NCBI GenBank assembly: GCA_028708845.1
Contig: JAQVXZ010000004.1
Location: forward strand, 53,391 to 117,390
Direction: 5' to 3'
DNA from: Bacteroidales bacterium
Lineage (GTDB): Bacteria; Bacteroidota; Bacteroidia; Bacteroidales; P3
Length of the DNA: 64,000 nt
The notes below the pieces were generated by a model, which was given only the letters and a program-made list of their open reading frames with translations, did no database searches and had not been told where the DNA came from. The translations under genes were made by a program, and so were the position numbers. Positions 15,842 through 24,694 of this stretch are shown here, piece after piece (positions within the stretch are counted from its first letter, which is position 1; the number at the start of each line of letters is the position of its first letter).

Positions 15842-17911
15842 TTAATTCTTTTCGTCCTTTATCTCTTCTTGTAACTCTTCCTTTTCATCATCAAATGGAC
15901 GTTTACCAAAGATTCTTTCCAAGTCTTCTCTAAATATTACTTCTTTTTCAAGTAGGAGCAAAGCAAGTGTATCAAGCTTTTCCCTGTTTTCAGTTAAGAT
16001 TTCTTTAGCCTTTAGGTATGCCTCTTCAATCATCTTATGAATTTCATCATCTATTCTTTCTGCAGTCTTTTCTGAGAAAGGCTTAGTAAAACCATATTCT
16101 GATTGTCCTGAGGAATCGTAATAGCTAAGATTTCCTATTTTATCGTTAAGTCCATAATATGCAACCATTGAATATGCCATCTTAGTGGTTCTTTCGAGGT
16201 CGTTTAAAGCTCCAGTTGAAACTTCTCCAAAGACAATCTCTTCAGATGCACGTCCTCCAAGTAGAGATATCATTTGATGAAGCATCTGTGTTTTGGTTGT
16301 TATCTGTCTTTCTTCTGGCAAATACCATGCTGCACCAAGGGCTTGTCCTCTTGGAACAATTGTTACCTTAACTAAAGGATGAGCATGTTCAAGCATCCAA
16401 CTAACAGAAGCGTGTCCTGCTTCGTGGTATGCAATTGTCTTCTTTTCGTTAGGTGCAATTACTTTGTTCTTCTTTTCTAATCCCCCAACAATTCTATCAA
16501 CTGCATCAAGGAAGTCTTGCTTACCAATAAGTTTCTTATTATGTCTTGCTGCAATAAGTGCAGATTCATTACAAACATTAGCAATATCTGCTCCTGAGAA
16601 CCCTGGTGTTTGTCTTGCAAGAAAATCTAAATCAACTTCTTTCTTATCATATTTAAGGTTCTTTGTATGTACCTTGAATATTGCTTTTCTTTCTATAAGG
16701 TCAGGTAAATCAACATAGATTTGGCGGTCAAAACGACCAGCACGCAATAATGCTTTATCTAAAACATCAGCACGGTTGGTTGCTGCAAGAATAATAACTC
16801 CTGCATTTGTTCCAAACCCATCCATTTCTGTAAGTAGTTGGTTAAGGGTGTTCTCTCTCTCATCATTTGAACCAGATGCTAAGTTCTTCCCTCTTGCACG
16901 ACCTATTGCGTCAATCTCATCAATAAATATAATACAAGGGGCTTTTTCTTTTGCTGTCTTAAATAAATCCCTTACTCTTGAAGCTCCTACTCCAACAAAC
17001 ATCTCAACAAAGTCAGACCCAGAAATAGAGAAGAAAGGAACCTTTGCCTCTCCTGCAACTGCTTTTGCTAATAATGTCTTACCTGTGCCTGGAAGTCCAA
17101 CAAGTAATGCTCCTTTTGGAATCTTTCCTCCCAAATCGGTATATTTCTTAGAGTTTTTCAAAAAGTCAACAATCTCCATCACTTCAATCTTTGCTCCTTC
17201 AAGTCCTGCAACATCTGCAAAGGTAACTTTCACATCGTTTTCCTTGTCATATAGTCTTGCTTTAGACTTGCCAACATTGAAAACTCCGCCCATTCCTCCG
17301 CCTCCGCCACCTGGGCCTCCGCCTCTCATCATCCTGAAAAATACAATCCAAATAATAATAAGGATTACAAAAGGAAGTATGAAAGATATGCTATCGCCCC
17401 AGAAGTTTTTCCTTGTTTCGTTTGTCAAAGTTATCCTACTAGAACTTATTATCTCGTTTTTGCGAAACTCACTTTCTATTCCAATTGTATCTTTTGCTAT
17501 CCATTGGTTTTCCACATCTTTTAGCTGATCCCTGAAATATTGGAAGTCACCAAACTTATATACATAGAATGCATTCTTTGGTGTAGGTTGCGCTCCGAAA
17601 AGTCCTGACTTAGGTTTCAAATCACTATATGTAGTATCTGTTTCCAAAGCTTTTGCATCTATATATATTTCTGCAAACTCTTTATTTACAACTGAGATTT
17701 TTGAGTAATCTTTTTTTAACAGTACCTGTTGTAACTTATCCCATCCAATTTCTTTATTGATTTTATTATCTCCATTATCGGTAAAAAACAAAATGCCAAT
17801 AAAAATAAATATTGCAATGTATATCCAATATATATTAAATGTAAACTTTGGCTTTTTACCTAAAGGATTCTTGAAACTGGGCTTTTTATCTTTTGAATTA
17901 TTTGTATTCAT
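15842..17911 (-). CDS. ftsH: ATP-dependent zinc metalloprotease FtsH
   Basis: FtsH is the membrane-anchored AAA protease that degrades misfolded and regulatory membrane proteins. The 689-residue protein has two transmembrane helices (about 29-44 and 176-194) flanking a periplasmic domain, then a Gly-rich linker (about 197-209). The AAA module follows, with Walker A GLPGTGKT (272-279), Walker [10 protein letters not shown] and the second region of homology (RAGRFDRQ). The zinc-binding HEAGH motif is at 496-500. The acidic C-terminal tail ([14 protein letters not shown]) is typical in Bacteroidota. It follows rsfS by 16 nt. Confidence 0.97.
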   Translation of the reverse strand: MNTNNSKDKKPSFKNPLGKKPKFTFNIYWIYIAIFIFIGILFFTDNGDNKINKEIGWDKLQQVLLKKDYSKISVVNKEFAEIYIDAKALETDTTYSDLKPKSGLFGAQPTPKNAFYVYKFGDFQYFRDQLKDVENQWIAKDTIGIESEFRKNEIISSSRITLTNETRKNFWGDSISFILPFVILIIIWIVFFRMMRGGGPGGGGGGMGGVFNVGKSKARLYDKENDVKVTFADVAGLEGAKIEVMEIVDFLKNSKKYTDLGGKIPKGALLVGLPGTGKTLLAKAVAGEAKVPFFSISGSDFVEMFVGVGASRVRDLFKTAKEKAPCIIFIDEIDAIGRARGKNLASGSNDERENTLNQLLTEMDGFGTNAGVIILAATNRADVLDKALLRAGRFDRQIYVDLPDLIERKAIFKVHTKNLKYDKKEVDLDFLARQTPGFSGADIANVCNESALIAARHNKKLIGKQDFLDAVDRIVGGLEKKNKVIAPNEKKTIAYHEAGHASVSWMLEHAHPLVKVTIVPRGQALGAAWYLPEERQITTKTQMLHQMISLLGGRASEEIVFGEVSTGALNDLERTTKMAYSMVAYYGLNDKIGNLSYYDSSGQSEYGFTKPFSEKTAERIDDEIHKMIEEAYLKAKEILTENREKLDTLALLLLEKEVIFREDLERIFGKRPFDDEKEELQEEIKDEKN

Positions 17912-17927
17912 AAACTTCTCTAATATA

Positions 17928-18308
17928 TTATTCTATATTCTCCAAATGCTTTTGAGGAGCATCTTTCCACATTTGTTCTATTCTGTAGAAATCTCTTGTA
18001 TCTTCAAGCATAACGTGAATTATCACATCGAAATAATCTAGTAAAACCCATTGACAATTTTGGAGGCCTTCAACCTTCTTTGGGTTTATTCCTGTTGATT
18101 TTTTTATCTCAAGATCTACTGCTTCTGATATTGTGTCCACATGTGAAGGAGAGTTTCCTGTACAAATAACATAATAATCAAACAACGAACCCTCGACATT
18201 CCTTAAATCTATTGTTGTTATATCTTTTGCTTTCTTGTCTTGCATCCCTTTGATTGCTATCTCAACCATTATTTGGGATAATTTATTTTCTGTTTTCTTT
18301 ACTGCCAT
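17928..18308 (-). CDS. rsfS: Ribosome silencing factor RsfS
   Basis: RsfS (YbeB/Iojap family) binds ribosomal protein L14 and blocks subunit joining when nutrients are scarce. The 126-residue protein has the family features in order: KAKDITTIDLRNVEGSLFDY, VICTGNSPSHVDTISEAV, and the C-terminal WVLLDYFDVIIHVMLEDTRD followed by FYRIEQMWKDA. It is the first gene of the seven-gene minus-strand run and has a -7 element about 20 nt upstream. Confidence 0.95.
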   Translation of the reverse strand: MAVKKTENKLSQIMVEIAIKGMQDKKAKDITTIDLRNVEGSLFDYYVICTGNSPSHVDTISEAVDLEIKKSTGINPKKVEGLQNCQWVLLDYFDVIIHVMLEDTRDFYRIEQMWKDAPQKHLENIE

Positions 18309-18328
18309 TAAGTGATTTATTTAACTTG

Positions 18329-18336
18329 CAAATATA
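18329..18336 (-). promoter_or_regulatory. Putative -7 element for the rsfS-mtgA operon
   Basis: TATATTTG followed by C on the minus strand, about 20 nt upstream of the rsfS start. No TTTG at the usual -33 distance. Confidence 0.5.
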
Positions 18337-18484
18337 TAAAATAATAACCAACGAAATGAATTTCGCCGTATTTTAATTTATAGTCTTTTGATTAATAACT
18401 TGATTTCTTTGAAAAACACAGCGTAAAATCAAGGAATAATTAATTAACATAAGCTTTTAAATTTCAGTCTCTTTGTTTCATATT

Positions 18485-18572
18485 GCTAAGATGTACACCT
18501 CTGTAAGCTAAGATGTACATCTCAAGACGCTAAGATGTACATCTCAGTAAGCTAAGATGTACATCTCAGTAA
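18485..18572 (+). repeat. Intergenic array C: four near-identical 22-bp units
   Basis: Units start at 18485, 18507, 18529 and 18551, all 22 bp. Each has the core GCTAAGATGTACATCTC (one base different in unit 1), and units 2-4 contain the perfect 12-bp palindrome AGATGTACATCT. Downstream (18573-18638) the spacing continues with diverged units carrying GTGGCGTT and TGCGTTTT words as in array A. It lies between the divergent rsfS and birA promoters; the gap 18309-18711 holds no gene. Confidence 0.9.
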
Positions 18573-18675
18573 AATAAGTCTTTGTTTTAATAATTTTATG
18601 TGGCGTTCCACTACGTTAATACTGCGTTTTGTTCAAATTATTCTTAGTTTTAGGCTAATAACCATAAAATGTATT

Positions 18676-18683
18676 TATATTTG
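18676..18683 (+). promoter_or_regulatory. Putative -7 element for birA
   Basis: TATATTTG, 28 nt before the birA ATG, fits the -7 consensus. The -33 region has no exact TTTG. Confidence 0.5.
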
Positions 18684-18711
18684 TAACGTCTTTTTTTAAA
18701 CAATATGATTG

Positions 18712-19449
18712 ATGAGTGAAAATAAATACAATATACTTTCTTTTGATTCTTTAGCCTCAACTCAGACCTCTTTAATTGGGATGGATCTAAGTTCCCTCCC
18801 CGAGTGGACTATTCTTATTACTAAGAATCAGACTAGTGGAAGGGGGCAGAGCAAGAATGTTTGGGAGTCTGAGGATGGTAAAAATCTTACGTTTTCTATC
18901 TTACTCAAACCTTTTTTTATTAATATAGCTGATCAGTTTCTTATTACGCAAGTTCTCTCTCTTGGAATTTATGATTTTTTATCTAAGTATATTCAAGATG
19001 TATATATAAAGTGGCCTAATGATATATATGTGAAAAAGAATAAAATTGCTGGAATACTTGTAAATAACAAATTGCAAGGTGAGGAATTCTCTTTTTCAAT
19101 TTGTGGTATAGGACTAAATGTTAACCAGACTTGTTTCCTTAATGCTCCTAATCCAACATCGATGAAGTTTGAGTTAGGAGATGATTTTGATATTGAAGCT
19201 GTTTTGTTCGATTTACTTGATTGTATTTATTGTAGATACAATAGATTGAAATCCGAGAAGGTTATCGACTATAAGCAAGAGTATATGTCAAAACTATTAT
19301 ACTATAATGAGTGGGCTAAATATGAATACGAAGGAATTTTGCTTGATGCAAAAATTTTAGATGTGAATCAATACGGTCATCTTATATTGTTAAAAAAGGA
19401 TGAAACTCGAATTTTAGCCGACTTAAAACAACTGAAATTCTGCCATTGA
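18712..19449 (+). CDS. birA: Biotin--[acetyl-CoA-carboxylase] ligase
   Basis: Attaches biotin to carboxylase carrier proteins through biotinyl-AMP. The 245-residue protein has the catalytic core: FDSLASTQTS, the biotin/ATP loop TKNQTSGRGQSKNVWESE, IKWPNDIYVKKNKIAGIL with the conserved Lys, and GIGLNVNQT. There is no N-terminal helix-turn-helix, so it is a ligase without repressor function. An in-frame TTG at 18709 would add one residue; the ATG at 18712 is preferred. Confidence 0.94.
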   Translation: MSENKYNILSFDSLASTQTSLIGMDLSSLPEWTILITKNQTSGRGQSKNVWESEDGKNLTFSILLKPFFINIADQFLITQVLSLGIYDFLSKYIQDVYIKWPNDIYVKKNKIAGILVNNKLQGEEFSFSICGIGLNVNQTCFLNAPNPTSMKFELGDDFDIEAVLFDLLDCIYCRYNRLKSEKVIDYKQEYMSKLLYYNEWAKYEYEGILLDAKILDVNQYGHLILLKKDETRILADLKQLKFCH

Positions 19450-19569
19450 TTATGAACGAAGCCATCTTTTGTTTAAAATAAATATTTCATTTTAATGTAG
19501 TTGGCTTTCTAGTAATAGCTTTTTATATGTTTTTTTTCAAAAAAATTAGGTAGGGATGTTGAAAGTTAG

Positions 19570-19577
19570 TATTTTTG
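19570..19577 (+). promoter_or_regulatory. Putative upstream -7 element for the tRNA-tuf operon
   Basis: TATTTTTG followed by C, preceded by a T/A-run region that could act as an UP element. It is the more distant of two -7-like sites before the tRNA cluster. Confidence 0.4.
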
Positions 19578-19685
19578 CACTCTCTTTTAAACAAAGCGAT
19601 TGCTCTTTGAAACATATGACTTACTAACTTAATCAATTATTTGCAATAAAATGATGAAATAATAGGTCATATCAGAAAAATTTTA

Positions 19686-19693
19686 TAATTTTG
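19686..19693 (+). promoter_or_regulatory. Putative proximal -7 element for the tRNA-tuf operon
   Basis: TAATTTTG followed by C, 29 nt before tRNA-Thr, fits TAnnTTTG. The spacing suits direct expression of stable RNA. No clear -33 box. Confidence 0.45.
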
Positions 19694-19722
19694 CAATCCC
19701 TTTTTGTATAAATAGGGGAAAT

Positions 19723-19796
19723 GCCGATGTAGCTCAGTTGGCCAGAGCAGCTGATTTGTAATCAGCTGGTCGGGGGTTCGAATCCCTCCATCGGCT
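19723..19796 (+). tRNA. tRNA-Thr (anticodon TGT)
   Basis: The acceptor stem GCCGATG pairs with CATCGGC; the D arm contains AGCTCAGTTGG, the anticodon arm is CTGATTTGTAATCAG, and the T arm contains GGTTCGAATCC. The 3' CCA is not encoded. First tRNA of the cluster upstream of tuf. Confidence 0.95.
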
Positions 19797-19807
19797 CATA
19801 AAGTTAA

Positions 19808-19890
19808 GGGAAGGTTCCGGAGTGGTTAAACGGGACAGACTGTAAATCTGTTTGCTTAGGCATACGTTGGTTCGAACCCAACCCTTCCCA
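19808..19890 (+). tRNA. tRNA-Tyr (anticodon GTA)
   Basis: The acceptor stem GGGAAGG pairs with CCTTCCC; the anticodon arm is CAGACTGTAAATCTG, there is a long variable arm as expected for Tyr, and the T arm contains GGTTCGAACCC. CCA is not encoded. Confidence 0.95.
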
Positions 19891-19947
19891 CAAATTATAG
19901 TGTATATCCTTTTACTAAAGATAAGGCATAAAGTTTAAATTATACAA

Positions 19948-20020
19948 GCGGAAGTAGCTCATTTGGTAGAGCGATAGCCTTCCAAGCTATAGGTGGCGGG
20001 TTCGAGCCCCGTCTTCCGCT
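19948..20020 (+). tRNA. tRNA-Gly (anticodon TCC)
   Basis: The acceptor stem GCGGAAG pairs with CTTCCGC; the anticodon arm is ATAGCCTTCCAAGCTAT and the T arm contains GGTTCGAGCCC. CCA is not encoded. Confidence 0.95.
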
Positions 20021-20083
20021 CAAAGCTTCAATAGAGCGAGTTAGGGTATCTTAGCTCGTTCTTGTTGGCATAAATAATGTTAA

Positions 20084-20155
20084 GCCGTTGTAGCTCAGTG
20101 GTAGAGTACTTCCTTGGTAAGGAAGGGGTCACGAGTTCAACTCTCGTCAATGGCT
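20084..20155 (+). tRNA. tRNA-Thr (anticodon GGT)
   Basis: The acceptor stem GCCGTTG pairs with CAATGGC (one G-U); the anticodon arm is CTTCCTTGGTAAGGAAG and the T arm contains AGTTCAACTCT. It lies 65 nt before tuf, matching the thrU-tyrU-glyT-thrT-tufB order known from E. coli. Confidence 0.95.
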
Positions 20156-20220
20156 CTTTCAAAACTTAAGGTTTATATAGAAAACAAAATTAAAAACAAT
20201 TTATTAATACGTCAATTATT

Positions 20221-21408
20221 ATGGCAAAAGAAAAATTCGACCGTTCCAAACCCCACGTTAACATTGGTACAATTGGTCACGTTGACCACGGTAAAACAAC
20301 ATTAACAGCTGCTATTACTAGTGTATTGGCAGGTAAAGGTTTATCCACAATGATGTCTTTTGATTCAATCGACTCAGCTCCTGAAGAAAAAGAAAGAGGG
20401 ATTACAATTAACACATCACACGTAGAATATCAAACAGCAAATCGTCACTACGCTCACGTTGACTGTCCTGGTCACGCGGATTATGTTAAGAACATGGTTA
20501 CTGGTGCGGCTCAAATGGATGGAGCTATTATTGTAGTTGCTGCTACTGATGGTCCTATGCCACAAACTCGTGAACACATTCTGTTGGCACGCCAAGTTGG
20601 TGTTCCTCGTCTTGTTGTTTTCATGAATAAAGTTGACTTAGTTGATGACGAAGAGTTATTAGAATTAGTTGAAATGGAAATTCGTGATTTATTAAGTTTC
20701 TATTCATTCGATGGTGATAACACCCCTATTATTCGTGGATCTGCTTTAGGTGGATTGAATGGCGAACCAAAGTGGGTTGATAAAATCATGGAATTAATGG
20801 ATGCTGTTGATGCATGGATTCCACTTCCTGCAAGAGCAGTAGATAAAGATTTCTTAATGCCTATTGAAGACGTGTTCTCAATTACTGGACGTGGTACAGT
20901 TGCTACCGGTCGTATTGAAACAGGTGTAATTAACTCAGGTGATCCAGTTGATATTATCGGTATGGGTGCGGAAAAATTGAAATCTGTTGTTACAGGTGTT
21001 GAGATGTTCCGTAAGATACTAGATAGAGGTGAAGCTGGTGATAACGTAGGTTTATTACTTCGTGGTATTGATAAAGAAGAAATACGTCGTGGTATGGTTA
21101 TCGCGAAAGTAGGTTCTGTTAAACCACATAGCAAGTTTAAAGCTTCTGTTGTTATCTTGAAAAAAGAAGAAGGTGGACGTCATACTCCATTCCATAATAA
21201 ATATCGTCCTCAATTCTATTTTAGAACAACTGACGTAACTGGTGAAATCACTCTTCCAGAAGGAGTTGAAATGGTTATGCCTGGGGATAACTTAGAAATT
21301 ACAGTAAACCTTATTGCAGCAATTGCATTAAATGTTAATCTTAAGTTCGCTATCCGTGAAGGTGGAAGAACAGTAGGTGCTGGGCAGGTTACTGAATTAT
21401 TGGATTAA
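20221..21408 (+). CDS. tuf: Elongation factor Tu
   Basis: EF-Tu delivers aminoacyl-tRNA to the ribosome. The 395-residue protein has the G1 motif GHVDHGKT, the effector segment EKERGITI, G3 DCPGHADYV and G4 NKVD, followed by the two beta-barrel domains ([40 protein letters not shown]). The frame is closed by [11 protein letters not shown]. Four tRNAs precede it and a terminator-like hairpin plus tRNA-Trp follow. Codon choice is biased toward frequent codons, as expected for a highly expressed gene. Confidence 0.98.
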   Translation: MAKEKFDRSKPHVNIGTIGHVDHGKTTLTAAITSVLAGKGLSTMMSFDSIDSAPEEKERGITINTSHVEYQTANRHYAHVDCPGHADYVKNMVTGAAQMDGAIIVVAATDGPMPQTREHILLARQVGVPRLVVFMNKVDLVDDEELLELVEMEIRDLLSFYSFDGDNTPIIRGSALGGLNGEPKWVDKIMELMDAVDAWIPLPARAVDKDFLMPIEDVFSITGRGTVATGRIETGVINSGDPVDIIGMGAEKLKSVVTGVEMFRKILDRGEAGDNVGLLLRGIDKEEIRRGMVIAKVGSVKPHSKFKASVVILKKEEGGRHTPFHNKYRPQFYFRTTDVTGEITLPEGVEMVMPGDNLEITVNLIAAIALNVNLKFAIREGGRTVGAGQVTELLD

Positions 21409-21414
21409 TCATAT

Positions 21415-21451
21415 AAAATTATGAAGGGATATTTTCTCTTCATAATTTTTT
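21415..21451 (+). terminator. Terminator or attenuator between tuf and tRNA-Trp
   Basis: A 12-bp perfect stem, AAAATTATGAAG (21415-21426) with CTTCATAATTTT (21438-21449), and a continuing T-run up to the first base of tRNA-Trp. It probably limits read-through from tuf into tRNA-Trp-secE-nusG or serves as a processing site. Confidence 0.65.
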
Positions 21452-21522
21452 AGGGACATAGTTCAACGGCAGAATAGTGGTCTCCAAAACCATTGATGGG
21501 GGTTCGAATCCCTCTGTCCCTG
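21452..21522 (+). tRNA. tRNA-Trp (anticodon CCA)
   Basis: The acceptor stem AGGGACA pairs with TGTCCCT; the anticodon arm is ATGGTCTCC-AAAACCAT-like with the CCA anticodon, and the T arm contains GGTTCGAATCC. It sits between tuf and secE, a common position in Bacteroidota. Confidence 0.92.
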
Positions 21523-21543
21523 CAAAAATAAAAATAAATATTG

Positions 21544-21762
21544 ATGTCTAAGATAATTAATTACGTTAAAGACAGCTACGATGAACTTATGCATAAGGTA
21601 TCGTGGCCAACAATGGCAGAGTTACAAAATAGTACTATTGTAGTATTTGTAGCTTCACTTATTATAGCCCTAATAATTTTCTTTATGGATATATCTTGTG
21701 GAGTCCATCCAACATTGTTTTGGAAAGGTCTACTTGGTTACTTATATAGCATGATGGGGTAA
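21544..21762 (+). CDS. secE: Preprotein translocase subunit SecE
   Basis: SecE stabilises the SecY channel. The 72-residue single-span form is typical outside Proteobacteria: an amphipathic N-terminal helix (INYVKDSYDELMHKVSWPTMAEL, where KVSWP is the hallmark) followed by one transmembrane helix (about residues 29-48). An in-frame TTG at 21541 would add one residue; the ATG at 21544 is chosen. It lies between tRNA-Trp and nusG as in most genomes. Confidence 0.93.
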   Translation: MSKIINYVKDSYDELMHKVSWPTMAELQNSTIVVFVASLIIALIIFFMDISCGVHPTLFWKGLLGYLYSMMG

Positions 21763-21780
21763 TTCCTTTCTTGCTTATTT

Positions 21781-21824
21781 TATATATCTTGCTTCCCACC
21801 GACAATATGTCACTGAGATATATA
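21781..21824 (+). other. Inverted repeat between secE and nusG
   Basis: TATATATCT (21781-21789) pairs with AGATATATA (21816-21824) around a 26-nt loop. A weak AT-rich stem with no T tail; its function is unclear. Confidence 0.35.
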
Positions 21825-21878
21825 GAAGGCAATCATATGTTTATTTTTGATAATTATTCGATTAACTAATTTCAGATT

Positions 21879-22424
21879 ATGAGTGAGCAAACTAAGAAAT
21901 GGTATGTTTTGAGAGCAATCTCTGGAAAGGAAAAGAAAACTAAAGAGTATATTGATAATGAAATTTCCAGACTTGGTTTACAAGATTATGTTTCTCAAGT
22001 TTTAATACCAGTTGAGAGAGTTTATTCAGTACGTAACGGTAAAAGAGTATCTAAAGATAGAAATCTTTTTCCTGGCTATATATTGATTGAAGCAAACTTG
22101 GTTGGTGAAATTGCTCATATTGTTAAGAGTGTTCCTAATGTGATACATTTCCTTTCTGAGAAAAACGGAGACCCAGTTCCTATTCAGGAAGATGAGGTAA
22201 AACGTATTCTTGGTCAGGTTGATGAATTACAAGGTCAAAATGAAGAGTTAACAGATCCATTTATTATAGGTGAGTCTGTAAAAATTGTTGATGGACCATT
22301 TAGTAATTTCTCTGGAACTATTGAAGAAATAAATGATGAGAAGAAAAAGTTGAAAGTTACGGTTAAGATTTTTGGTCGTAAAACTCCAGTTGAACTTTCT
22401 TTCATTCAGGTTGAAAAAGAATAA
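21879..22424 (+). CDS. nusG: Transcription termination/antitermination factor NusG
   Basis: NusG binds RNA polymerase and couples it to ribosomes or Rho. The 181-residue protein has the NGN domain ([38 protein letters not shown]) and a C-terminal KOW domain ([21 protein letters not shown]). The position between secE and rplK is the universal arrangement. Length is normal and there is no inserted domain. Confidence 0.96.
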   Translation: MSEQTKKWYVLRAISGKEKKTKEYIDNEISRLGLQDYVSQVLIPVERVYSVRNGKRVSKDRNLFPGYILIEANLVGEIAHIVKSVPNVIHFLSEKNGDPVPIQEDEVKRILGQVDELQGQNEELTDPFIIGESVKIVDGPFSNFSGTIEEINDEKKKLKVTVKIFGRKTPVELSFIQVEKE

Positions 22425-22466
22425 TTATAATTTAATTTTTTAATAATCTTAAAGCACAGTCACAAA

Positions 22467-22892
22467 ATGGCAAAAGAAGTTGCAGGATTAATTAAATTAC
22501 AAATCAAAGGAGCTGCCGCAAACCCATCTCCACCAGTAGGACCTGCATTAGGTGCTAAGGGTGTTAATATAATGGAATTTTGCAAACAGTTTAATGCTCG
22601 TACTCAAGACCAAGCAGGGAAAGTTGTACCAGTTATTATTACTGTTTATGGCGATAAATCTTTTGATTTTGTAATCAAAACTCCACCTGTTGCTATACAA
22701 CTGAAAGAAGTTGCTAAACTTAAAAGTGGTTCAGCAGAACCTAATAGAGATAAGGTAGCTTCTGTAACAATGGATCAAGTAAGAACAATAGCTGAAGCAA
22801 AAATGGTTGACCTAAATTGCTTTACTATCGATTCTGCTATGTCTATTGTTTCAGGTACAGCAAGAAGTATGGGTATCACTGTTAAAGAATAA
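22467..22892 (+). CDS. rplK: 50S ribosomal protein L11
   Basis: L11 binds the GTPase-associated centre of 23S rRNA. The 141-residue protein has the Pro-rich N-terminal motif [21 protein letters not shown] and a C-terminal RNA-binding domain ending in [13 protein letters not shown]. It follows nusG after 42 nt and precedes rplA. Confidence 0.97.
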   Translation: MAKEVAGLIKLQIKGAAANPSPPVGPALGAKGVNIMEFCKQFNARTQDQAGKVVPVIITVYGDKSFDFVIKTPPVAIQLKEVAKLKSGSAEPNRDKVASVTMDQVRTIAEAKMVDLNCFTIDSAMSIVSGTARSMGITVKE

Positions 22893-22930
22893 TCTTTAAC
22901 AAGTATTAATTAGAATTTTCGCAAAAAAAA

Positions 22931-23626
22931 ATGGCAAAACAATCGAAAAAACAAAAAGAGGCTTTAGCTAAACACGATTTAACTAAACAATACTCTCTTG
23001 AAGAAGCCGTAGCTATTGTGAAGGACATTACTTTTACTAAATTTGATGCATCAGTTGATATTGATGTTCGCCTAGGAGTTGACCCTCGTAAAGCAAATCA
23101 AATGGTTAGAGGTATTGTTACTTTACCACATGGTACAGGTAAAACAAAGAAAGTGTTAGTTCTTTGTACTCCTGATAAGGAGGAAGAAGCTAAGGCAGCC
23201 GGAGCTGATTATTTTGGTCTTGATGAATATCTTGATAAAATAAAAGGCGGTTGGACGGATATCGATGTAATTATTACAATGCCAAGTGTAATGCCTAAAA
23301 TTGGAGCATTAGGAAAAATATTAGGCCCACGTGGTTTGATGCCTAATCCAAAAACAGGAACAGTTACAATGGATGTCGGTAAAGCAGTTCAAGAGGTGAA
23401 AGCCGGTAAAATTGATTTTAAAGTGGATAAGTATGGTATTGTTCATACAGGTGTAGCACGTGTATCATTTGAAAGTGATAAAATATGCGATAATGCTCAC
23501 GAAGTATTAACTACTATTTTAAAACTTAAACCAACTGCAGCAAAAGGTACTTATATTAAGAGTGTTACAATCTCTTCAACAATGAGTCCTGGGGTGCAAA
23601 TTGATCCGAAATCCATAAGTAAATAA
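22931..23626 (+). CDS. rplA: 50S ribosomal protein L1
   Basis: L1 forms the mobile L1 stalk that helps release E-site tRNA. The 231-residue protein has the expected features: [19 protein letters not shown], and [20 protein letters not shown], followed by KTGTVT. It lies in the usual rplK-rplA order; spacing to rplJ is 24 nt. In other bacteria L1 represses its own operon; no clear L1-binding leader was identified here. Confidence 0.97.
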   Translation: MAKQSKKQKEALAKHDLTKQYSLEEAVAIVKDITFTKFDASVDIDVRLGVDPRKANQMVRGIVTLPHGTGKTKKVLVLCTPDKEEEAKAAGADYFGLDEYLDKIKGGWTDIDVIITMPSVMPKIGALGKILGPRGLMPNPKTGTVTMDVGKAVQEVKAGKIDFKVDKYGIVHTGVARVSFESDKICDNAHEVLTTILKLKPTAAKGTYIKSVTISSTMSPGVQIDPKSISK

Positions 23627-23650
23627 TCTTCACGAGTAAACTTTTGAAAT

Positions 23651-24172
23651 ATGATAAAAGAAGATAAAGGACAGTTGATCGAATCTATTGGGGTTGAGTT
23701 ATCAAAATTTCCTTATTTATATTTAGTTGATATTGCAGAATTAAATTCTGTTGATACAGCTAAACTTAGGAGACTTTGCTTTCGTAGAGATGTGAAACTA
23801 ATGACAGTTAAGAATACATTGCTTAGAAAAGCAATGGAAAAATCTGAGATAGATTATTCAGAATTATTCTCAGTTCTTAATGGTTCAACTTCGATCATGC
23901 TTTCAAACGTCAATAATGTACCGGCTAAATTAATAAAGGACTTTAGAGTTTCATCTAAAAAACCAATATTAAAAGCTGCTTATGTTGAAGAATCATTCTA
24001 TATTGGAGATGAAAACTTAGATGTATTGATTAACATCAAATCTAAGAAAGAGCTTATTGCTGATATTATAGCAGCATTAGAGTCTCCTGCAAAGAATGTT
24101 ATTGGAGCATTGCAGTCAGGTGGTAATACATTATCAGGCGTATTAAAAACATTATCGGAAAAAGCTGAATAA
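23651..24172 (+). CDS. rplJ: 50S ribosomal protein L10
   Basis: L10 anchors the L7/L12 dimers to the ribosome. The 173-residue protein has the N-terminal rRNA-binding region (LRRLCFRRDVKLMTVKNTLL) and a C-terminal helix that carries L7/L12 (IGALQSGGNTLSGVLKTLSE). It sits 37 nt before rplL. Confidence 0.95.
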   Translation: MIKEDKGQLIESIGVELSKFPYLYLVDIAELNSVDTAKLRRLCFRRDVKLMTVKNTLLRKAMEKSEIDYSELFSVLNGSTSIMLSNVNNVPAKLIKDFRVSSKKPILKAAYVEESFYIGDENLDVLINIKSKKELIADIIAALESPAKNVIGALQSGGNTLSGVLKTLSEKAE

Positions 24173-24209
24173 TAAAAAACATTGTTAAAAATTTAATAAA
24201 TAAAATAAA

Positions 24210-24584
24210 ATGGCAGATTTAAAAGCGTTTGCAGAACAATTAGTTAATCTAACTGTTAAAGAAGTTAAGGAATTAGCTGACATATTAAAAGACGAATATG
24301 GTATTGAACCAGCAGCAGCAGCAGCAGTTGCAGTAGCAGGTCCAGCAGCAGCAGCAGCAGCAGTAGAAGAACAAACTTCATTTGATGTTATTCTTCTAGA
24401 AGCAGGTGCGTCTAAATTAAATGTTGTTAAATTAGTAAAAGACCTTTGTAGTCTTGGTCTTAAAGAAGCAAAAGAACTTGTTGATGCAGCTCCAAAACCT
24501 TTAAAAGAAGGAGTTTCAAAAGATGAAGCAGAAGCATTGAAAGCTCAATTAGAAGAAGCTGGTGCGAAAGTTGAAGTAAAATAA
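24210..24584 (+). CDS. rplL: 50S ribosomal protein L7/L12
   Basis: L7/L12 recruits translational GTPases. The 124-residue protein has the dimerising N-terminal domain ([20 protein letters not shown]), an Ala-rich hinge, and the factor-binding C-terminal domain ([35 protein letters not shown]). The hinge is encoded by runs of GCA codons between about 24310 and 24362, a simple repeat that could vary in length by slippage. A hairpin follows before rpoB. Confidence 0.96.
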   Translation: MADLKAFAEQLVNLTVKEVKELADILKDEYGIEPAAAAAVAVAGPAAAAAAVEEQTSFDVILLEAGASKLNVVKLVKDLCSLGLKEAKELVDAAPKPLKEGVSKDEAEALKAQLEEAGAKVEVK

Positions 24585-24608
24585 GACATTTCACAACAAA
24601 GTTATCAT

Positions 24609-24645
24609 AGGAATATGGTATTCTAACGATAGAGTACCTATTCCT
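24609..24645 (+). promoter_or_regulatory. Attenuator-like hairpin between rplL and rpoB
   Basis: AGGAATATGGTA (24609-24620) pairs with TACCTATTCCT (24635-24645) with one bulge, followed by a T/G-rich stretch. Its position matches the partial terminator and processing site that lowers rpoBC relative to rplJL transcription in E. coli; equivalence is inferred. Confidence 0.5.
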
Positions 24646-24694
24646 TGTTTGTGTTTGTATAAATCTTATTTTTTTACTAATTAATATTTAAACC

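Noticed and set aside
16776..17528. 250-codon ORF antisense to ftsH
   Set aside because: Shadow of the highly conserved ftsH coding strand; composition is that of an antisense frame.
18485..18572. Possible CRISPR array
   Set aside because: Units are directly adjacent with no unique spacers, and no cas genes are in the window; the same applies to arrays A, B, D and E.
20114..20305. 63-codon ORF overlapping tRNA-Thr and the start of tuf
   Set aside because: Overlaps a tRNA and tuf in another frame; a shadow ORF.
24300..24365. GCA/CAG triplet run as a separate repeat element
   Set aside because: It encodes the normal Ala-rich hinge of L7/L12; noted with the gene rather than as an independent element.
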